Positions 38,309 through 48,453 of a stretch of 64,000 nt of DNA are shown here, piece after piece. Below the pieces are notes generated by a model. It was not told the DNA's origin. It ran no database searches and worked only from the letters and a program-made list of their open reading frames with translations. Each line of letters starts with the position of its first letter. Position 1 is the first letter of the stretch. Origin of the DNA: Pichia kudriavzevii (lineage: Eukaryota > Ascomycota > Pichiomycetes > Pichiales > Pichiaceae); contig NC_042510.1 in NCBI RefSeq assembly GCF_003054445.1, forward strand, positions 620,001 through 684,000, written 5' to 3'. Made by a program: the position numbers and the translations under genes.

Positions 38309-39232
38309 TTAAAAACAAAAGACTTGGTCATCTTGTTTGGATTGCAAAACACCTTTGCTCCATCCTAGTTCTTCTAAATCGTGTAACATTTGTTTCTTCA
38401 TATCCATTGGGCCGCAGATAAATATTTTGGTATCGTCATTTGGTTCAGGTAACTCCTTCTTAAGAACATCCTTTGTGATCCAACCAGTGTAGCCATTCCA
38501 GGAAGGAGATGGATGTTTAACGAAGTACCTCAAATCGAAATTTGGATACTCTTCAAGGTAAACATCCAACTCCTCCTTCAACAAAATATCATTCTCTGTT
38601 TCGTTTGCAAATAGCAATTTAACTTCAGTTGTATCCTCAGGCGTTGTAACGATCGAACCTAGAACGGACAACATTGGTGTAATACCAGAACCGCCAGCAA
38701 TCATGATTATCTTTTTGGCCATATTCGTCCTATACGACATTCTGCCAACAGGTCCCTTGAATAGAACTTTATCACCCGGTGATAAAGTTGCAAAATATTT
38801 CGAAACCTTGCCATCTTTGTAAGACTTGACTATAATGTCAAAAAATCCTTCATCCAATTGATTTGAAATTGGTGTATAATATCTAATTTCATCCTTTCCG
38901 TCAATTTCGACTTTACAAGCAAGATGGTGACCAACAGGAATATTCAATTGATCATATTCGTTGTATAATTTAAACCTATAAATTGCTGAATTCTTGGAGA
39001 TGATTGTCTTATCAATCAATTCGTAATCTTGAAACTTTGTTGATGATAGTACAGGACGTTTCAGTTTGACCCGAATAATATTGAACGATATATAAAGTGC
39101 AAGCAATCCTACCACATATGGTAAATAATCATAGTTCAAAATTGTAATACCAAAAATACACAATGCAACAGGAATGTAAATTCCGTGTAGTGGGGTCTTC
39201 AATAAATCCACGCCTTCTAGTTTATCAGCCAT
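38309..39232 (-). CDS. PGA3: NADH-cytochrome b5 reductase family protein, PGA3/AIM33-like
   Basis: Predicted 307 residues from the ATG at 39232 (MADKLEGVDLLKTPLHGIYIP); a longer frame to 39295 is not family-like. One or two membrane segments near residues 14-50 are followed by the FAD domain (RYYTPIS with the RxYTxxS pattern) and the NADH domain (GGSGITPML, FANETENDILL, ICGPMDMK), ending DDQVFCF. The start EGVDLLKTPLHGIYIP and TIISKNSAIYRFKL resemble S. cerevisiae Pga3/Nqr1 more than Cbr1 or Mcr1. The enzyme transfers electrons from NADH through FAD to cytochrome b5 or another one-electron acceptor at ER or plasma membrane. PGA3 and AIM33 are paralogues in S. cerevisiae; this gene may stand for both. 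Confidence 0.88.
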   Translation of the reverse strand: MADKLEGVDLLKTPLHGIYIPVALCIFGITILNYDYLPYVVGLLALYISFNIIRVKLKRPVLSSTKFQDYELIDKTIISKNSAIYRFKLYNEYDQLNIPVGHHLACKVEIDGKDEIRYYTPISNQLDEGFFDIIVKSYKDGKVSKYFATLSPGDKVLFKGPVGRMSYRTNMAKKIIMIAGGSGITPMLSVLGSIVTTPEDTTEVKLLFANETENDILLKEELDVYLEEYPNFDLRYFVKHPSPSWNGYTGWITKDVLKKELPEPNDDTKIFICGPMDMKKQMLHDLEELGWSKGVLQSKQDDQVFCF

Positions 39233-39695
39233 TTCTATTTTATTGATTGTGTGAGACGTAAATGGAAGGAAAAGAAAAGGTATGGAAACAGGCAATACGA
39301 AATAAAGCCTCTATAAATTCAAGCAAGTGATGAATAATCAAAAAAAAAAAAACACACACAGTTTGGAAAATTTAAATTTCCTTTACACTGAAAACGGCTA
39401 TATATCGCCACACAAAAAAAAAACTTCAAAACACTTGTTTCACTATCGTATTTTTGTTTTTGATTCTTTCTCCGTTCTCTTGTTTGGATTCTTCAACTCC
39501 CGAAGTAAATAGATTGCTATACCCTTTTCACTTTGTTGGAGAGATAAACATGAGAAGATACACTAATTTTGGCGAACAGTGGTGATTTCTTTGATTGTTT
39601 CTTAAAATTAGATTATCTTAGACTATATTGTAACGTAGATAGAGATTACTAAAATACACTTCTCAAATTATAGATCTGTTCAAAGAAAACAGGTG
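39233..39695. other. Intergenic between two leftward genes
   Basis: About 460 bases with A runs near 39338 and 39413; promoter of the reductase gene and 3' flank of the transporter gene. Small frames here are AT-rich and not convincing. Confidence 0.4.
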
Positions 39696-41633
39696 TTATT
39701 CCTTATCATCGAATGTCGCAGTTTCTTGAGAATTGATGTCCCTATCCTGTTTTGCCTTTTCCTTCTCCAATTTAGCTTTTCTTTCTTGCTCATACAAGGC
39801 AGTCCAACCGTATTTGGAACGATTTCTCAACCGTTCACCATATTTGTTGAAGACCCAAGGAACAGGAACCATAGCAAGGGCAATAAAAGCAAAAACCGAA
39901 ACACCCCAATAAACATGTAAGTTTTCCATCATTTGAACTGTAAAGAGCGGGAAAACAGAGGAAACGATATATCTCGTCATATTGTTAGCAGCCAAGGCGG
40001 ACGCCACAGAAATTGGTGGGTAAGCCATGGAGAAGTAGGTTAAAATTGAAAAGAAAATTAGAACTAGTGAAAATCCAAATAAAACACCTGAAGCCGTTGG
40101 TGCCATCCAGTGGACAGAATGTCTTGCAGTCCAGGCTAACCAGAATAGGGAAGGTCCAAAGCAAACCGAACCAATCATACATGGTAATAGTCTAGACTCT
40201 GGCGTAGGAGGAATTGGATTACCGTCTTTATCCTTCATACCAATATAGCCGTCATCCCATTTCTTGAAGAAATAGAATTTATCCAAACATAAATAACAAA
40301 TTGCACCAAAGAGTAAACCCAAACCAACACCAAGGAAAGGTAACCCAGAAACACCCAATTCCATACGATAGATTCCTCTAAAGATAACAGGGAAAGCCTC
40401 AAAGAATCCAAACAAAACCGCAAAGACAAATGCAGTATAAATTGAAAAAACCAAAACAATTGGCTCAACAAATAACATCTCCACGGGTTTCAACAGGGTA
40501 ATAAAGACGATAACAATTAAGAATTGCATGAGAGGCATACCCTTCTTCAATTTTTTACCTCTTTTAATTATACGTTTCCTCATAATAATTGGTTTGTATG
40601 TTTCTGGCATAATGAATAAAGGAATGAAAATGGTTGCAGCAAAGAATAGGTCGACCCACATTGCCCATCTTAAGCCACCAACTCTATTTGGTTTTGGGGA
40701 TATTTTATTTTGGCCAATGAATCCACCAATAATCGGACCAATGACTGGACCTGCCAATGGAGCAAGACAAAACAAAGTCATTGCTAAGCCTATTTCCTGT
40801 GGTTTCCAAATGTCGGTAATTGTACCACCGGCAATTGCCAATGCACCTGAAGAGGTTAATCCTGCAAAGAACCTCAAGACAATAACAGAACCAATGTTTG
40901 GTGACAACCCTACACCCATAGTAAACAACATCGAGATAGGTAAAGAGCCACAATAAACAATTTTCCTACCAAATAATTCTGAAAGTGGTGCAGCAATAGC
41001 AGGACCAAAAGCCAATCCAACCAAATAAAAGGTCAAACCAGCCAAACCAAGGGTTTGAGAAACCCCCCATTTGACCATCATTTCAGGAATTGCATCCACG
41101 TAAATGGAGGATCCAAGCGTAATGACCAAACATAAGAAGGCAGTGACCATTGTACAATACCACCTTTTAAATGGAGCCCAATTATGAGGATTATCAGGGT
41201 CATCAGGAGAATCCCAGTTACAAGTTTTAGGATCATAACCCACAATTTCAGGGTCTTCTTCTTCCTCTTGGGTGTATTCTTGTTTTTCAACGTCTTTGAG
41301 ACTTGAATGCCCCGTTAGCTTTCTTGATATACGGGAGAGATTGGTTGCTTCACGAGTCAATTCATTTTCCAACTCTTCTTGATAAGTATTTTCGTCGTTT
41401 TTGGTGGATTCAATATAGTTGTCGATATTAGAGGTATCATGTTGGGTACTTTTCACAGTGATTGTTTTTCTCAATTCCAAGTTTTCGGCATCTGGATAGT
41501 ACTCATTGACATTGTCATTGAAATTGTCGTTGACATTTTCATTGTCAATATCATTGTTATTATCAGCATCTACAAATGATTCAACTGCAGAATCGTACCT
41601 CGAGTAGGAGCTCTCTGAGTTACGCGATGACAT
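39696..41633 (-). CDS. MFS transporter, DHA1 drug/polyamine family (TPO-like)
   Basis: A 645-residue major facilitator with about 12 membrane segments after a 140-residue cytosolic N-terminus rich in Asp, Asn and Glu. The DHA1 entry motif CNWDSPDDPDNPHNWAPFKRW precedes helix 1. ELFGRKIVY corresponds to motif A between helices 2 and 3, and LAPLAGPVIGPIIGGFIG to the antiporter motif C in helix 5. This pattern belongs to the TPO1-4/FLR1 group of plasma-membrane proton antiporters that export polyamines, azoles and weak acids. The exact substrate cannot be read from sequence. The acidic N-terminal tail may bind polyamines or regulatory kinases. No break is visible. Confidence 0.88.
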   Translation of the reverse strand: MSSRNSESSYSRYDSAVESFVDADNNNDIDNENVNDNFNDNVNEYYPDAENLELRKTITVKSTQHDTSNIDNYIESTKNDENTYQEELENELTREATNLSRISRKLTGHSSLKDVEKQEYTQEEEEDPEIVGYDPKTCNWDSPDDPDNPHNWAPFKRWYCTMVTAFLCLVITLGSSIYVDAIPEMMVKWGVSQTLGLAGLTFYLVGLAFGPAIAAPLSELFGRKIVYCGSLPISMLFTMGVGLSPNIGSVIVLRFFAGLTSSGALAIAGGTITDIWKPQEIGLAMTLFCLAPLAGPVIGPIIGGFIGQNKISPKPNRVGGLRWAMWVDLFFAATIFIPLFIMPETYKPIIMRKRIIKRGKKLKKGMPLMQFLIVIVFITLLKPVEMLFVEPIVLVFSIYTAFVFAVLFGFFEAFPVIFRGIYRMELGVSGLPFLGVGLGLLFGAICYLCLDKFYFFKKWDDGYIGMKDKDGNPIPPTPESRLLPCMIGSVCFGPSLFWLAWTARHSVHWMAPTASGVLFGFSLVLIFFSILTYFSMAYPPISVASALAANNMTRYIVSSVFPLFTVQMMENLHVYWGVSVFAFIALAMVPVPWVFNKYGERLRNRSKYGWTALYEQERKAKLEKEKAKQDRDINSQETATFDDKE

Positions 41634-42986
41634 AACTGTTATTCACTCAAAGGTAATAGAAAGAGAAATCCTTATAAGCAGATATAGAAGGAGTGAGTAG
41701 TTACCAGAGGGAGAAAGAAAGGAGACGCAGAGAAGAGAGAGTGAAGGAAAAACAAACAATTTCTCCAAAAGCTGCCAGATGGTGGTGTTGTCTATGTCTC
41801 GGAAATGGAATTAATAACTAACCAAGTTCGGGACAACAGGTAGAGAAATGAATTAAATTAAGAAAGGGATTTGCCCGAAACCTATTGGATTTGAATGTGT
41901 TTTTTTTTCTTTTTTCTTTTTTCTTTATTCTTTTTTTTTTTTTTTATTGGTTCCCATTTTTTTCTCTCTTTTAGTAGGGTTTTTCCCTCTGGTTTTCTAA
42001 TTTATTGTGGACATGAAAATCTGGGAAATAAACAAAAGTAAACAGCGGCATCGATTCCAATTTCCGTTTGCGGAAATCCCGCGATGGCGTTTTTAGACGC
42101 CAGGGAAATCTTACAATGAATTTGGGGTTTCTTATTGTCTTTCCTGATTAGCAGAGAGGAAAAATAAGATAGTAATAAAAGAAATAGCCGACATATTATG
42201 TAAACAAACAAACAAACAAAAACAAAATAACTTAAGTATAAATCTATACAAGGACATTAGCAGTGTGCAATGATTTAACTTGCCGAATTTGTCATTTCAA
42301 CTTCATGCTTGTTTATTGATTACATGTTCATATATTCCTTTGATTACTGAATACAGATACACAGATACGTAGATACTGCACCATGTGTTCACAGATGGAG
42401 TTGAGCTATCGATGCCAAAGTAACCGTCTGTGCCATTGACGGCGTAGGAAGGCAACTATAGTATTTCCATGTAGACTTGGAGAGATTTATATGAGAGACG
42501 ATGAGGCTCAAGAGATTCCTCTTTAGATTGAGGAGGGAAATAAGAGGGGGGGTGGCAAATCTGTGAGTGTATGCCGTATGTCGCATCTTGCATGTGCTGA
42601 AACAAGCTGAACGACAAAATGTGCGAATTCGACAATAGGAGAAGTCGAATTGCCGCGCCCTTGGCAAATACGGAAGACGTAAACGTGCATACACCAATTG
42701 CCACTTTTTAGAAGAGAAACAGGAGAAAAAAAAAGTCTAGTAATGGGAGGCTAAACATAGCGGGGGAGAACAAAACTTGGCTTTTAAGAAAAGTGTTGAT
42801 GTTTGAGCCACATTTATTTTTGCATTTTTGCATTTTTGCATTTTTTTATTTTTTCATTTTTTCATTTTTCCACTTGTGACCAAGTTTGAACGTGGAACAT
42901 CAACAAGTGGGAATTTGTATTGGAGAAGCTGCTAGCATAGGCTGTTCTGTATTTCCCTTTATCGCAAAAACAACCACAGGAGAGAC
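41634..42986. other. Long divergent intergenic region
   Basis: A 1.35 kb promoter region between the MFS transporter and the glutaredoxin gene. It contains T-rich tracts near 41895-41945 and three head-to-tail copies of TTTTTGCA at 42817-42840, followed by related T-rich units. Frames at 42002-42211 and 42389-42704 lack any recognisable feature. No RNA gene was found. Confidence 0.5.
42817..42840 (+). repeat. Three tandem TTTTTGCA units
   Basis: Exact 8-base tandem repeat 147 bases upstream of the glutaredoxin start, continuing into degenerate T-rich units with CA. A T-rich promoter tract that has grown by slippage is the simplest reading. Confidence 0.7.
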
Positions 42987-43301
42987 ATGTCTACTGCAGC
43001 CGCATTGATCAAGCAGCATAAGTTTCTTATGTTATCTAAGTCATGGTGTCCAGATTGCCATTATGCAATTAACATCTTCACCAAGTACAAGGTCCTCCCT
43101 AAAGTGCACATTGTCGAACTGGACAAGATGGAACCGCGGGAAGCCGTTCAGCTCGAGAAGCAGTTCACGGAGATCTCCGGCAGGAAGTGGGTGCCATCGC
43201 TGTTCTTCAATGGTGAATTCTCAGGTAACGAGGCCACCCTGAAGGAACTCGAGAGCCTCGATAAAACTGAGAGCTGGTTCAAGAAAGTTGGTCTATTGTA
43301 A
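42987..43301 (+). CDS. GRX8: Glutaredoxin-like protein with CPDC active site (GRX8-like)
   Basis: A 104-residue single-domain thioredoxin-fold protein. The redox motif C21-P-D-C24 in KSWCPDCHYA is the one found in S. cerevisiae Grx8 (109 residues as I recall), unlike CPYC of Grx1/2. The cis-proline element KWVPSLFFNGEFSGNEAT matches the TVP/GG glutathione-binding region only loosely, as in Grx8. Grx8 has weak oxidoreductase activity with glutathione in the cytosol. Lack of a presequence agrees. GC content is a little higher than in neighbouring genes. Identity as a glutaredoxin is firm; the GRX8 name rests on the CPDC site and length. Confidence 0.85.
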   Translation: MSTAAALIKQHKFLMLSKSWCPDCHYAINIFTKYKVLPKVHIVELDKMEPREAVQLEKQFTEISGRKWVPSLFFNGEFSGNEATLKELESLDKTESWFKKVGLL

Positions 43302-44272
43302 AGATGTCGAGGGAAATAATCCCGAATAGGCATGTAGCATATCAGCAGTACTAAGGAGGGGACCCAATAGTGCCTTACAGTGGATTCACACGGATGCAAT
43401 GGTTAAATGAAAACCATGTACTTGCGCCTAATGTGTATATTTATAAGTCTCTATGTATTGGTCTTTACTCAAAGAGAGACTTTTTCACTTTTACTATTCT
43501 CTGATATCGACGAAACAGCGCACGTCATCAAATTGTACCACATTGTGTAATAGCTAGAGAGAGAAGCCACTGTTGAGACCAACAGAGGAGGGACAGCAGG
43601 AGTATCAAGAGGGGGGAGCATTCCTCTGAGATTGCGGTAGGTTGACAGCAAAACTTGCACGTGGACGTTTTGGCCGTGGCATCGTTTACTACCTGCTATT
43701 AAAAATCCTGAATAGCTATTGTCCTTTGCTTAACTTATTTGGGGAGTGCTTGGATTGCACCAATATATATATATATATATCAAGATCCAACAAGAACTAT
43801 GGTTGAGTTTGGGCTGCTGATCAATGCTGCAAGTAGACAAACAGTTCCACTACCTGTAAATGTACTTGCTATAATTGGTGGATATATATATGGAAAAAAT
43901 GCCGGCTTGAAAATCATTTATCGTAAACGATATTTGAAAACAAACTTTAAGAGGACAACACTTTGAACGTTGTTAGCGTAATAGAAAGGTGGAGTAAGTA
44001 ATTGGCTTGTCAGTTCTTTCTCATTTTCTTCTAACTTTCTCTGCAGCTCTATCTTGAATGGAAGTGGCAGATATACATTGGAGCCTTTTGCTTCTTTGCG
44101 CTGAACAGCTGTTTTAGCCTTTTTATTAGCTCCTGGTATTACGATTCAAAATAAACACCTACTGCTCGTTCGTTTTCAGGTTACAAGAAAAAAATAAGTT
44201 ATAAGTTAGTTCTGATAACTAGGAAGAAATTACAAAACGAAAATGACAACTTTAAAAAAAAAAAGAATAGGC
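43302..44272. other. Intergenic region, with one possible tiny gene
   Basis: A 970-base region between the 3' ends of the glutaredoxin and the IMP dehydrogenase. It includes a (TA)n tract at 43762-43780 directly upstream of a 55-codon ATG frame (listed separately). Otherwise nothing is seen. Confidence 0.4.
43799..43966 (+). CDS. Possible 55-residue membrane protein
   Basis: A short ATG frame giving MVEFGLLINAASRQTVPLP, a hydrophobic segment VNVLAIIGGYIYG, then a Lys/Arg-rich end. A TATATA tract sits 20-40 bases upstream. The layout (short head, one glycine-containing membrane span, basic tail) recalls tiny mitochondrial inner-membrane proteins such as ATP synthase subunit k, but I cannot show homology. 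It could be a chance frame. Transcript or ribosome-profiling evidence would be needed to accept it. Confidence 0.25.
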   Translation: MVEFGLLINAASRQTVPLPVNVLAIIGGYIYGKNAGLKIIYRKRYLKTNFKRTTL

Positions 44273-46159
44273 TTAGTTGTGAAGTTTCTTTTCATAAGAA
44301 TGTAAGTTGTGAACACCGCCTTCAAATTGGGCGGAAGGAGTTCTCAGCTCAAATCTAACATCACCAGAGTTGACCTTTTCAGTTAGTTCCTTGACAGATT
44401 TAACACCGATATCTTGGCAAGAGTGCTGTAAACCATTGTAAATGTAAGGAATAAACTTAGTAACAGAACCTTTATCTAAAACGGCACCAGAGACACCTTG
44501 GGCAACGAGAACCTCATCACCTTCAGAGAAATATCTTGAAGTGGATGCGTTTGCATTGGTATCGGTTTTCTGCATAGAATCAATAGAACCCATGCCCCTG
44601 TATGTCTTCAACCTCTCACCGTCCTTGAAAAAGTAAGAGCCCGGTGATTCGGTAGTACCTGCTAACATGCTACCCATCATGACACACGAGGCACCCAACG
44701 CAATGGCTTTGGTGATATGGCCGATGTTCTGAACTGCTCCATCAGCAATACAAGGAACACCAAATTTGTTTGCAAACTCAGTCACATTATAAACTGCAGT
44801 ACCCTGTGGTCTACCGCATGCCATAACTTCTTGGGTGATGCAGATAGAACCACAACCCATACCAATCCTTAAACCATCTGCACCGGCCGCAATTAAGGAA
44901 GCTGCTTGTTCCCTGGTAACAACATTACCTGCAATGACTTCTATTTCCGGGTACGTCTTTTTAATCCACTTGATCATGTTTAATTGAAAGATGGAGTTGC
45001 CTTGGGAAGAGTCAACTACAACAACATCCAAACCGGCTTCGACTAATAGTTCTAATCTTCTCTTATCAGCATCCATGGTACCAACTGAAGCACCACATAG
45101 TAATTGTTTAGTGGCTGTGGATTTGGATGCGTTGGGATAATCCTCGTTCTTTTGTAAATCCGTTCTCGATAAAAGTGCAACTAGGTTACCTTCTGCATCA
45201 ACAATTAAGAGCTTACCCTTTTTGGATGTTCTCAAGATTTCGTTACCTTCGGAAAGAGAAACACCCTTCTTTGCGGTAACCAAATCTTTGGTCATGACCT
45301 CAGAGACAAGAGATGATGCATTTTCATGGAATTGGATGTCTCTTGAGGTAACAATACCAATGAGTTTACCACCTGCTTTACCTGTTTCTAAATGAAAAAG
45401 ATTATGGAGAAAAAAAAAGTTAGTAATATGCTTGAAAAGAAAATTGCAAGTACAACATTGACTGTATTATCAAGAGTTGGTAATACTGAAATATGTTTGT
45501 ATTTGAAGAGAAATGACCAATAGTTTCCAAAGAGGATTGTGGTAGGAATAAAGAAAACAAGACACATCGTTTATAGGAACGGTCCTTGTGCAAATAACAT
45601 AAAAGAGAACTCAAAAAGGAAAGATAAGTTAAACCACTTGATAATCTCCACTTCCAGACACCTGCGATAACTTTGGCCAACTGTGATTTGGATTCAGATA
45701 CATACCAGTAACTGGGAAGGAGGTGAAGCCTAATTTCTCACCCATCTTCTTTACTTCACCAATAGTTGTTAGTGGTGAAATTACAACTGGATCGTTGATG
45801 AAACCATTTTCGTACTTTTTGACTTTCTTGACCATAGCAGCCTGGTATTCAGGGGTACAGTTATGATGAATGATACCAATACCACCTAACAAGGCCATGC
45901 TAATTGCCATAGCCGATTCCGTAACCGTGTCCATTGGCGAAGAGACAAAAGGTGTCTTCAAGCTGATCTTCTTAGTCAATTTGGATACTAAGGAGACAGT
46001 CGAAGCTGAGAAATCGATTTTAGCTGGCAAAATAAGGAAATCATTGTAGGTTAAACCCCCGTTGGTACTGGAATTCATTAATTCGGAAACAGATAACCCA
46101 TCCTTTTGCTTATATTCGTTCAAGTATGAAAGAGCGTTTGCACAATCTAATAACGACAT
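44273..46159 (-). CDS. IMD2: IMP dehydrogenase, two exons
   Basis: Exon 1 is 45706-46159 and exon 2 is 44273-45387; joined they give 522 residues, matching the usual 520-525. The junction restores [17 protein letters not shown] within the first CBS domain. Exon 1 carries [16 protein letters not shown] and [12 protein letters not shown]; exon 2 finishes the CBS pair, then VDSSQGNS, the catalytic loop [10 protein letters not shown] with its cysteine, and the flap residues YRGMGS. The enzyme oxidises IMP to XMP with NAD, the committed step of GTP synthesis and the target of mycophenolic acid. S. cerevisiae has four copies (IMD1-4); I use IMD2 loosely because orthology among them cannot be told. 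Confidence 0.95.
45388..45705 (-). other. Spliceosomal intron of the IMP dehydrogenase gene
   Basis: A 318-base intron: GTATGT at its 5' end (45705), a perfect TACTAAC branch point at 45419-45425 (minus strand), and a TTTAG 3' site ending at 45388. Splicing is required for an intact CBS domain. It lies after codon 151, unusually far into the gene for a yeast intron. Confidence 0.92.
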
Positions 46160-47652
46160 TACTATATGACTTTTTTATGTTTTGAAGTTGTAAAGTTAAG
46201 TTTAGAAGCAAAGGAAAAAAAAAACTACAAGACACCAAAGACAAGCAGAAGTCCCCCCGAAAGCAAAAAATCTAGGAAAGCACAAGAGCCCCCCAAAAAG
46301 AAGACCAACAGAGACTCCCATTCAATGAAGTAAAAGAAAAAGTGGTGGCAAAATAAAAAGCAGAATGGGGAGGGTGTCTTCCTTTTATACATTTACAGAA
46401 ACAAACTGAGTGGCAGTAATCAAGCGAAAAAAAATACAAAGAAAAAGATAAAGAAAAAAAGACAGCGATTCAATTCTTTACTGACGGATTCACCTCAAAT
46501 AGAGACGCGCTTACAAATTTACAGGTAATTTTTGATATGCTTGAAAACTTTATGCTACCATGATAAGGAAAGAAACCGGTTGTGGAAGCTTCTGACAGAG
46601 TATACCCAATCTAACCAAGCTATGGTGTTTTTAACCACTATATCTATCAGAGGAACGGCTCTACCGTCTTTGTATATCAACTATTTCTCACTACAGATCC
46701 GGACAGAACCACCACTGTAGTATGAGTGTGTATGTGTGGCTAGGAATTTTTTCAGCCCACCGATAGAGTCAGTTGTGAAGATACAATCAGACAATCGTGA
46801 TGTAATATAGGAGATGAATGTGAATTTCAAATTACCTGAGCTACAAATATGACCAATTACACCTGGCGGACTCTACAGTGGGGTCTCTCTATTGACAGTC
46901 TACTTTTACTCGCCTTGCCTCCAAAATGTGGCAAATGCGTCTCTATTCCCCCCCCCTCAGTCGCACGTCACGTGTCACCATGCGCGCATGCGCCACAGCA
47001 TAAGGTATTTCCGTGTCAGCATCGTCTTGTAGACTGTCCGTCCTTGCCCCCCATCCCCCCCTCCTTTCTTCCTCCAGCCGTGTTAACTCCCCAATTCTTC
47101 GTCTCACAGGAGAGGCAGATGGATAGAATGGTGTCTTCAAGCACCAGCAGGAGACAGTTCTTAAGTGGAGAGACTAGTAACAATTTATAAGAGAAGTAAC
47201 AAGACTTGGCATCGTAACGCAAGTGCGTCTGTGTATTCTCTAACTACCGAGCCGTCGGATATAACGGTTGGAATGGACATTTGTATGTCCACATTTGGGT
47301 TTCAGGTTTCAGGTTTCACTTCTCCTAGCTACGTTATCCAAGGGACAGAATCCATGATAACCGATAGATCCTTCTCAACAATGACGTAATAGAATAAGAA
47401 GAAAAAGAGGAAGAGGTGGAAGGGAAGGCAGCACGTGAAGAAGTTTTTTACGATAAGCGACACATGCTGAGAAGAGCAATTTACAAGGTCAAGCTACAGG
47501 AAAAGAATGTTTTGTTGAGGGAAACGCCAACTAAGGAGGGAACCGTACACATGGTCTACTCCGTATTCTATTGTACATGTATTGATGTATTCTTTTTACT
47601 TTTATTAACCACTTTTCAACTGAGCGTATACTGTCCAACAAAAGAGAGGCTT

Positions 47653-47708
47653 TTTTCTAATTTTCTAATTTTCTAATTTTCTAATTTTCTAATTTTCTAA
47701 TTTTCTAA
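47653..47708 (+). repeat. Tandem array (TTTTCTAA)7
   Basis: Seven exact copies of an 8-base unit, 56 bases in all, followed by a degenerate unit. No variation between copies suggests recent expansion or ongoing slippage. Confidence 0.9.
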
Positions 47709-48330
47709 TTTTATTATCCCATAATTTCATTCTACCGCTACGTCGTTCTCTTTATTTGTATATGAATAAACCTAGCAACATCTCTCAATAAGGGTGTGAA
47801 TACCAACGGTTTCCCGAAAAGAGGGGGTGCCGTTGGGTGAAGACAGGTGTCACCCCCTCTCTCTTCTCTTTCCCCTCCTCCTCATCCTCCCCTCCTCCCC
47901 TCCCCTTTCCCTTTTCCCTTTCCTGAGCTGGCCCTCTATGTCTTTATGGAAACGGCAAAAGCGGGGGTGCCAATGGTGGGGTTTGTCCTTGTGCGGCCAA
48001 TGGGGTGGGAAATCCCGAGCGCGGAATTGGGGTCAATTTGACCATGAAGCGGGGTAGTTTTCTCACAGTACAATGAATTTGGCACTGGCTGCTAAGCGGG
48101 GCTACCAGTTGTGTCTATTATGGAATTGTAGAATGCGACGGCAGTGCATTGTGAATTTTTTTTTTCTTTTTTTTTTCTTTTTTTTTTTGGGGTCTAGTTT
48201 GTTATGGGTGGAATTGCACCCCCCCCCCCCCCCCAGCAATGGCAGCAATGAGGGGTGGGTGGCTCTGAGAAGAGAAATCGTAGCGGAGACTCGTGATGGT
48301 TGCCAGCCCAAATGGGACAAGAATATCTAA

Positions 48331-48345
48331 TATAAATATATAAGG
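48331..48345 (+). promoter_or_regulatory. TATA box of the aldehyde dehydrogenase gene
   Basis: TATAAATATATAAGG, about 110 bases upstream of the start codon, the usual yeast distance, and typical of strongly regulated genes. Confidence 0.6.
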
Positions 48346-48453
48346 ATCGCCACCATGGATTGATGAGGTTATGAGGTGTTTGGTCAAGTGTAAGTGTTTG
48401 TTTTCAGTCCTTGTATCCTTAATCAACAACAAGAAAACACATTTGAATATCCA

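Larger units (their letters stand above)
46160..48453. other. 2.3 kb intergenic region upstream of the aldehyde dehydrogenase
   Basis: The longest gap in the window. It holds a purine-rich leader zone of the IMP dehydrogenase, a GC-rich stretch with ACGTCACGTG-like words near 46965, a (TTTTCTAA)7 array, a pyrimidine-only stretch at about 47855-47925 with many CCCCT words (possible stress-response elements), a C16 run at 48219-48234, and a TATA box. Several frames of 60-113 codons occur but none shows conserved features. It reads as a large regulated promoter with possible unannotated non-coding transcripts. Confidence 0.5.

Noticed and set aside
42389-42704. Overlapping leftward frames of 102 and 82 codons in the transporter-glutaredoxin gap
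   Set aside because: They overlap each other in different frames, with no conserved motif and no hydrophobic or domain pattern worth a gene call.
46849-47190. 113-codon ATG frame upstream of the aldehyde dehydrogenase
   Set aside because: Pro/Ser/Cys composition reflects a C-rich stretch, codon use differs from neighbours, and overlapping frames exist on the other strand.
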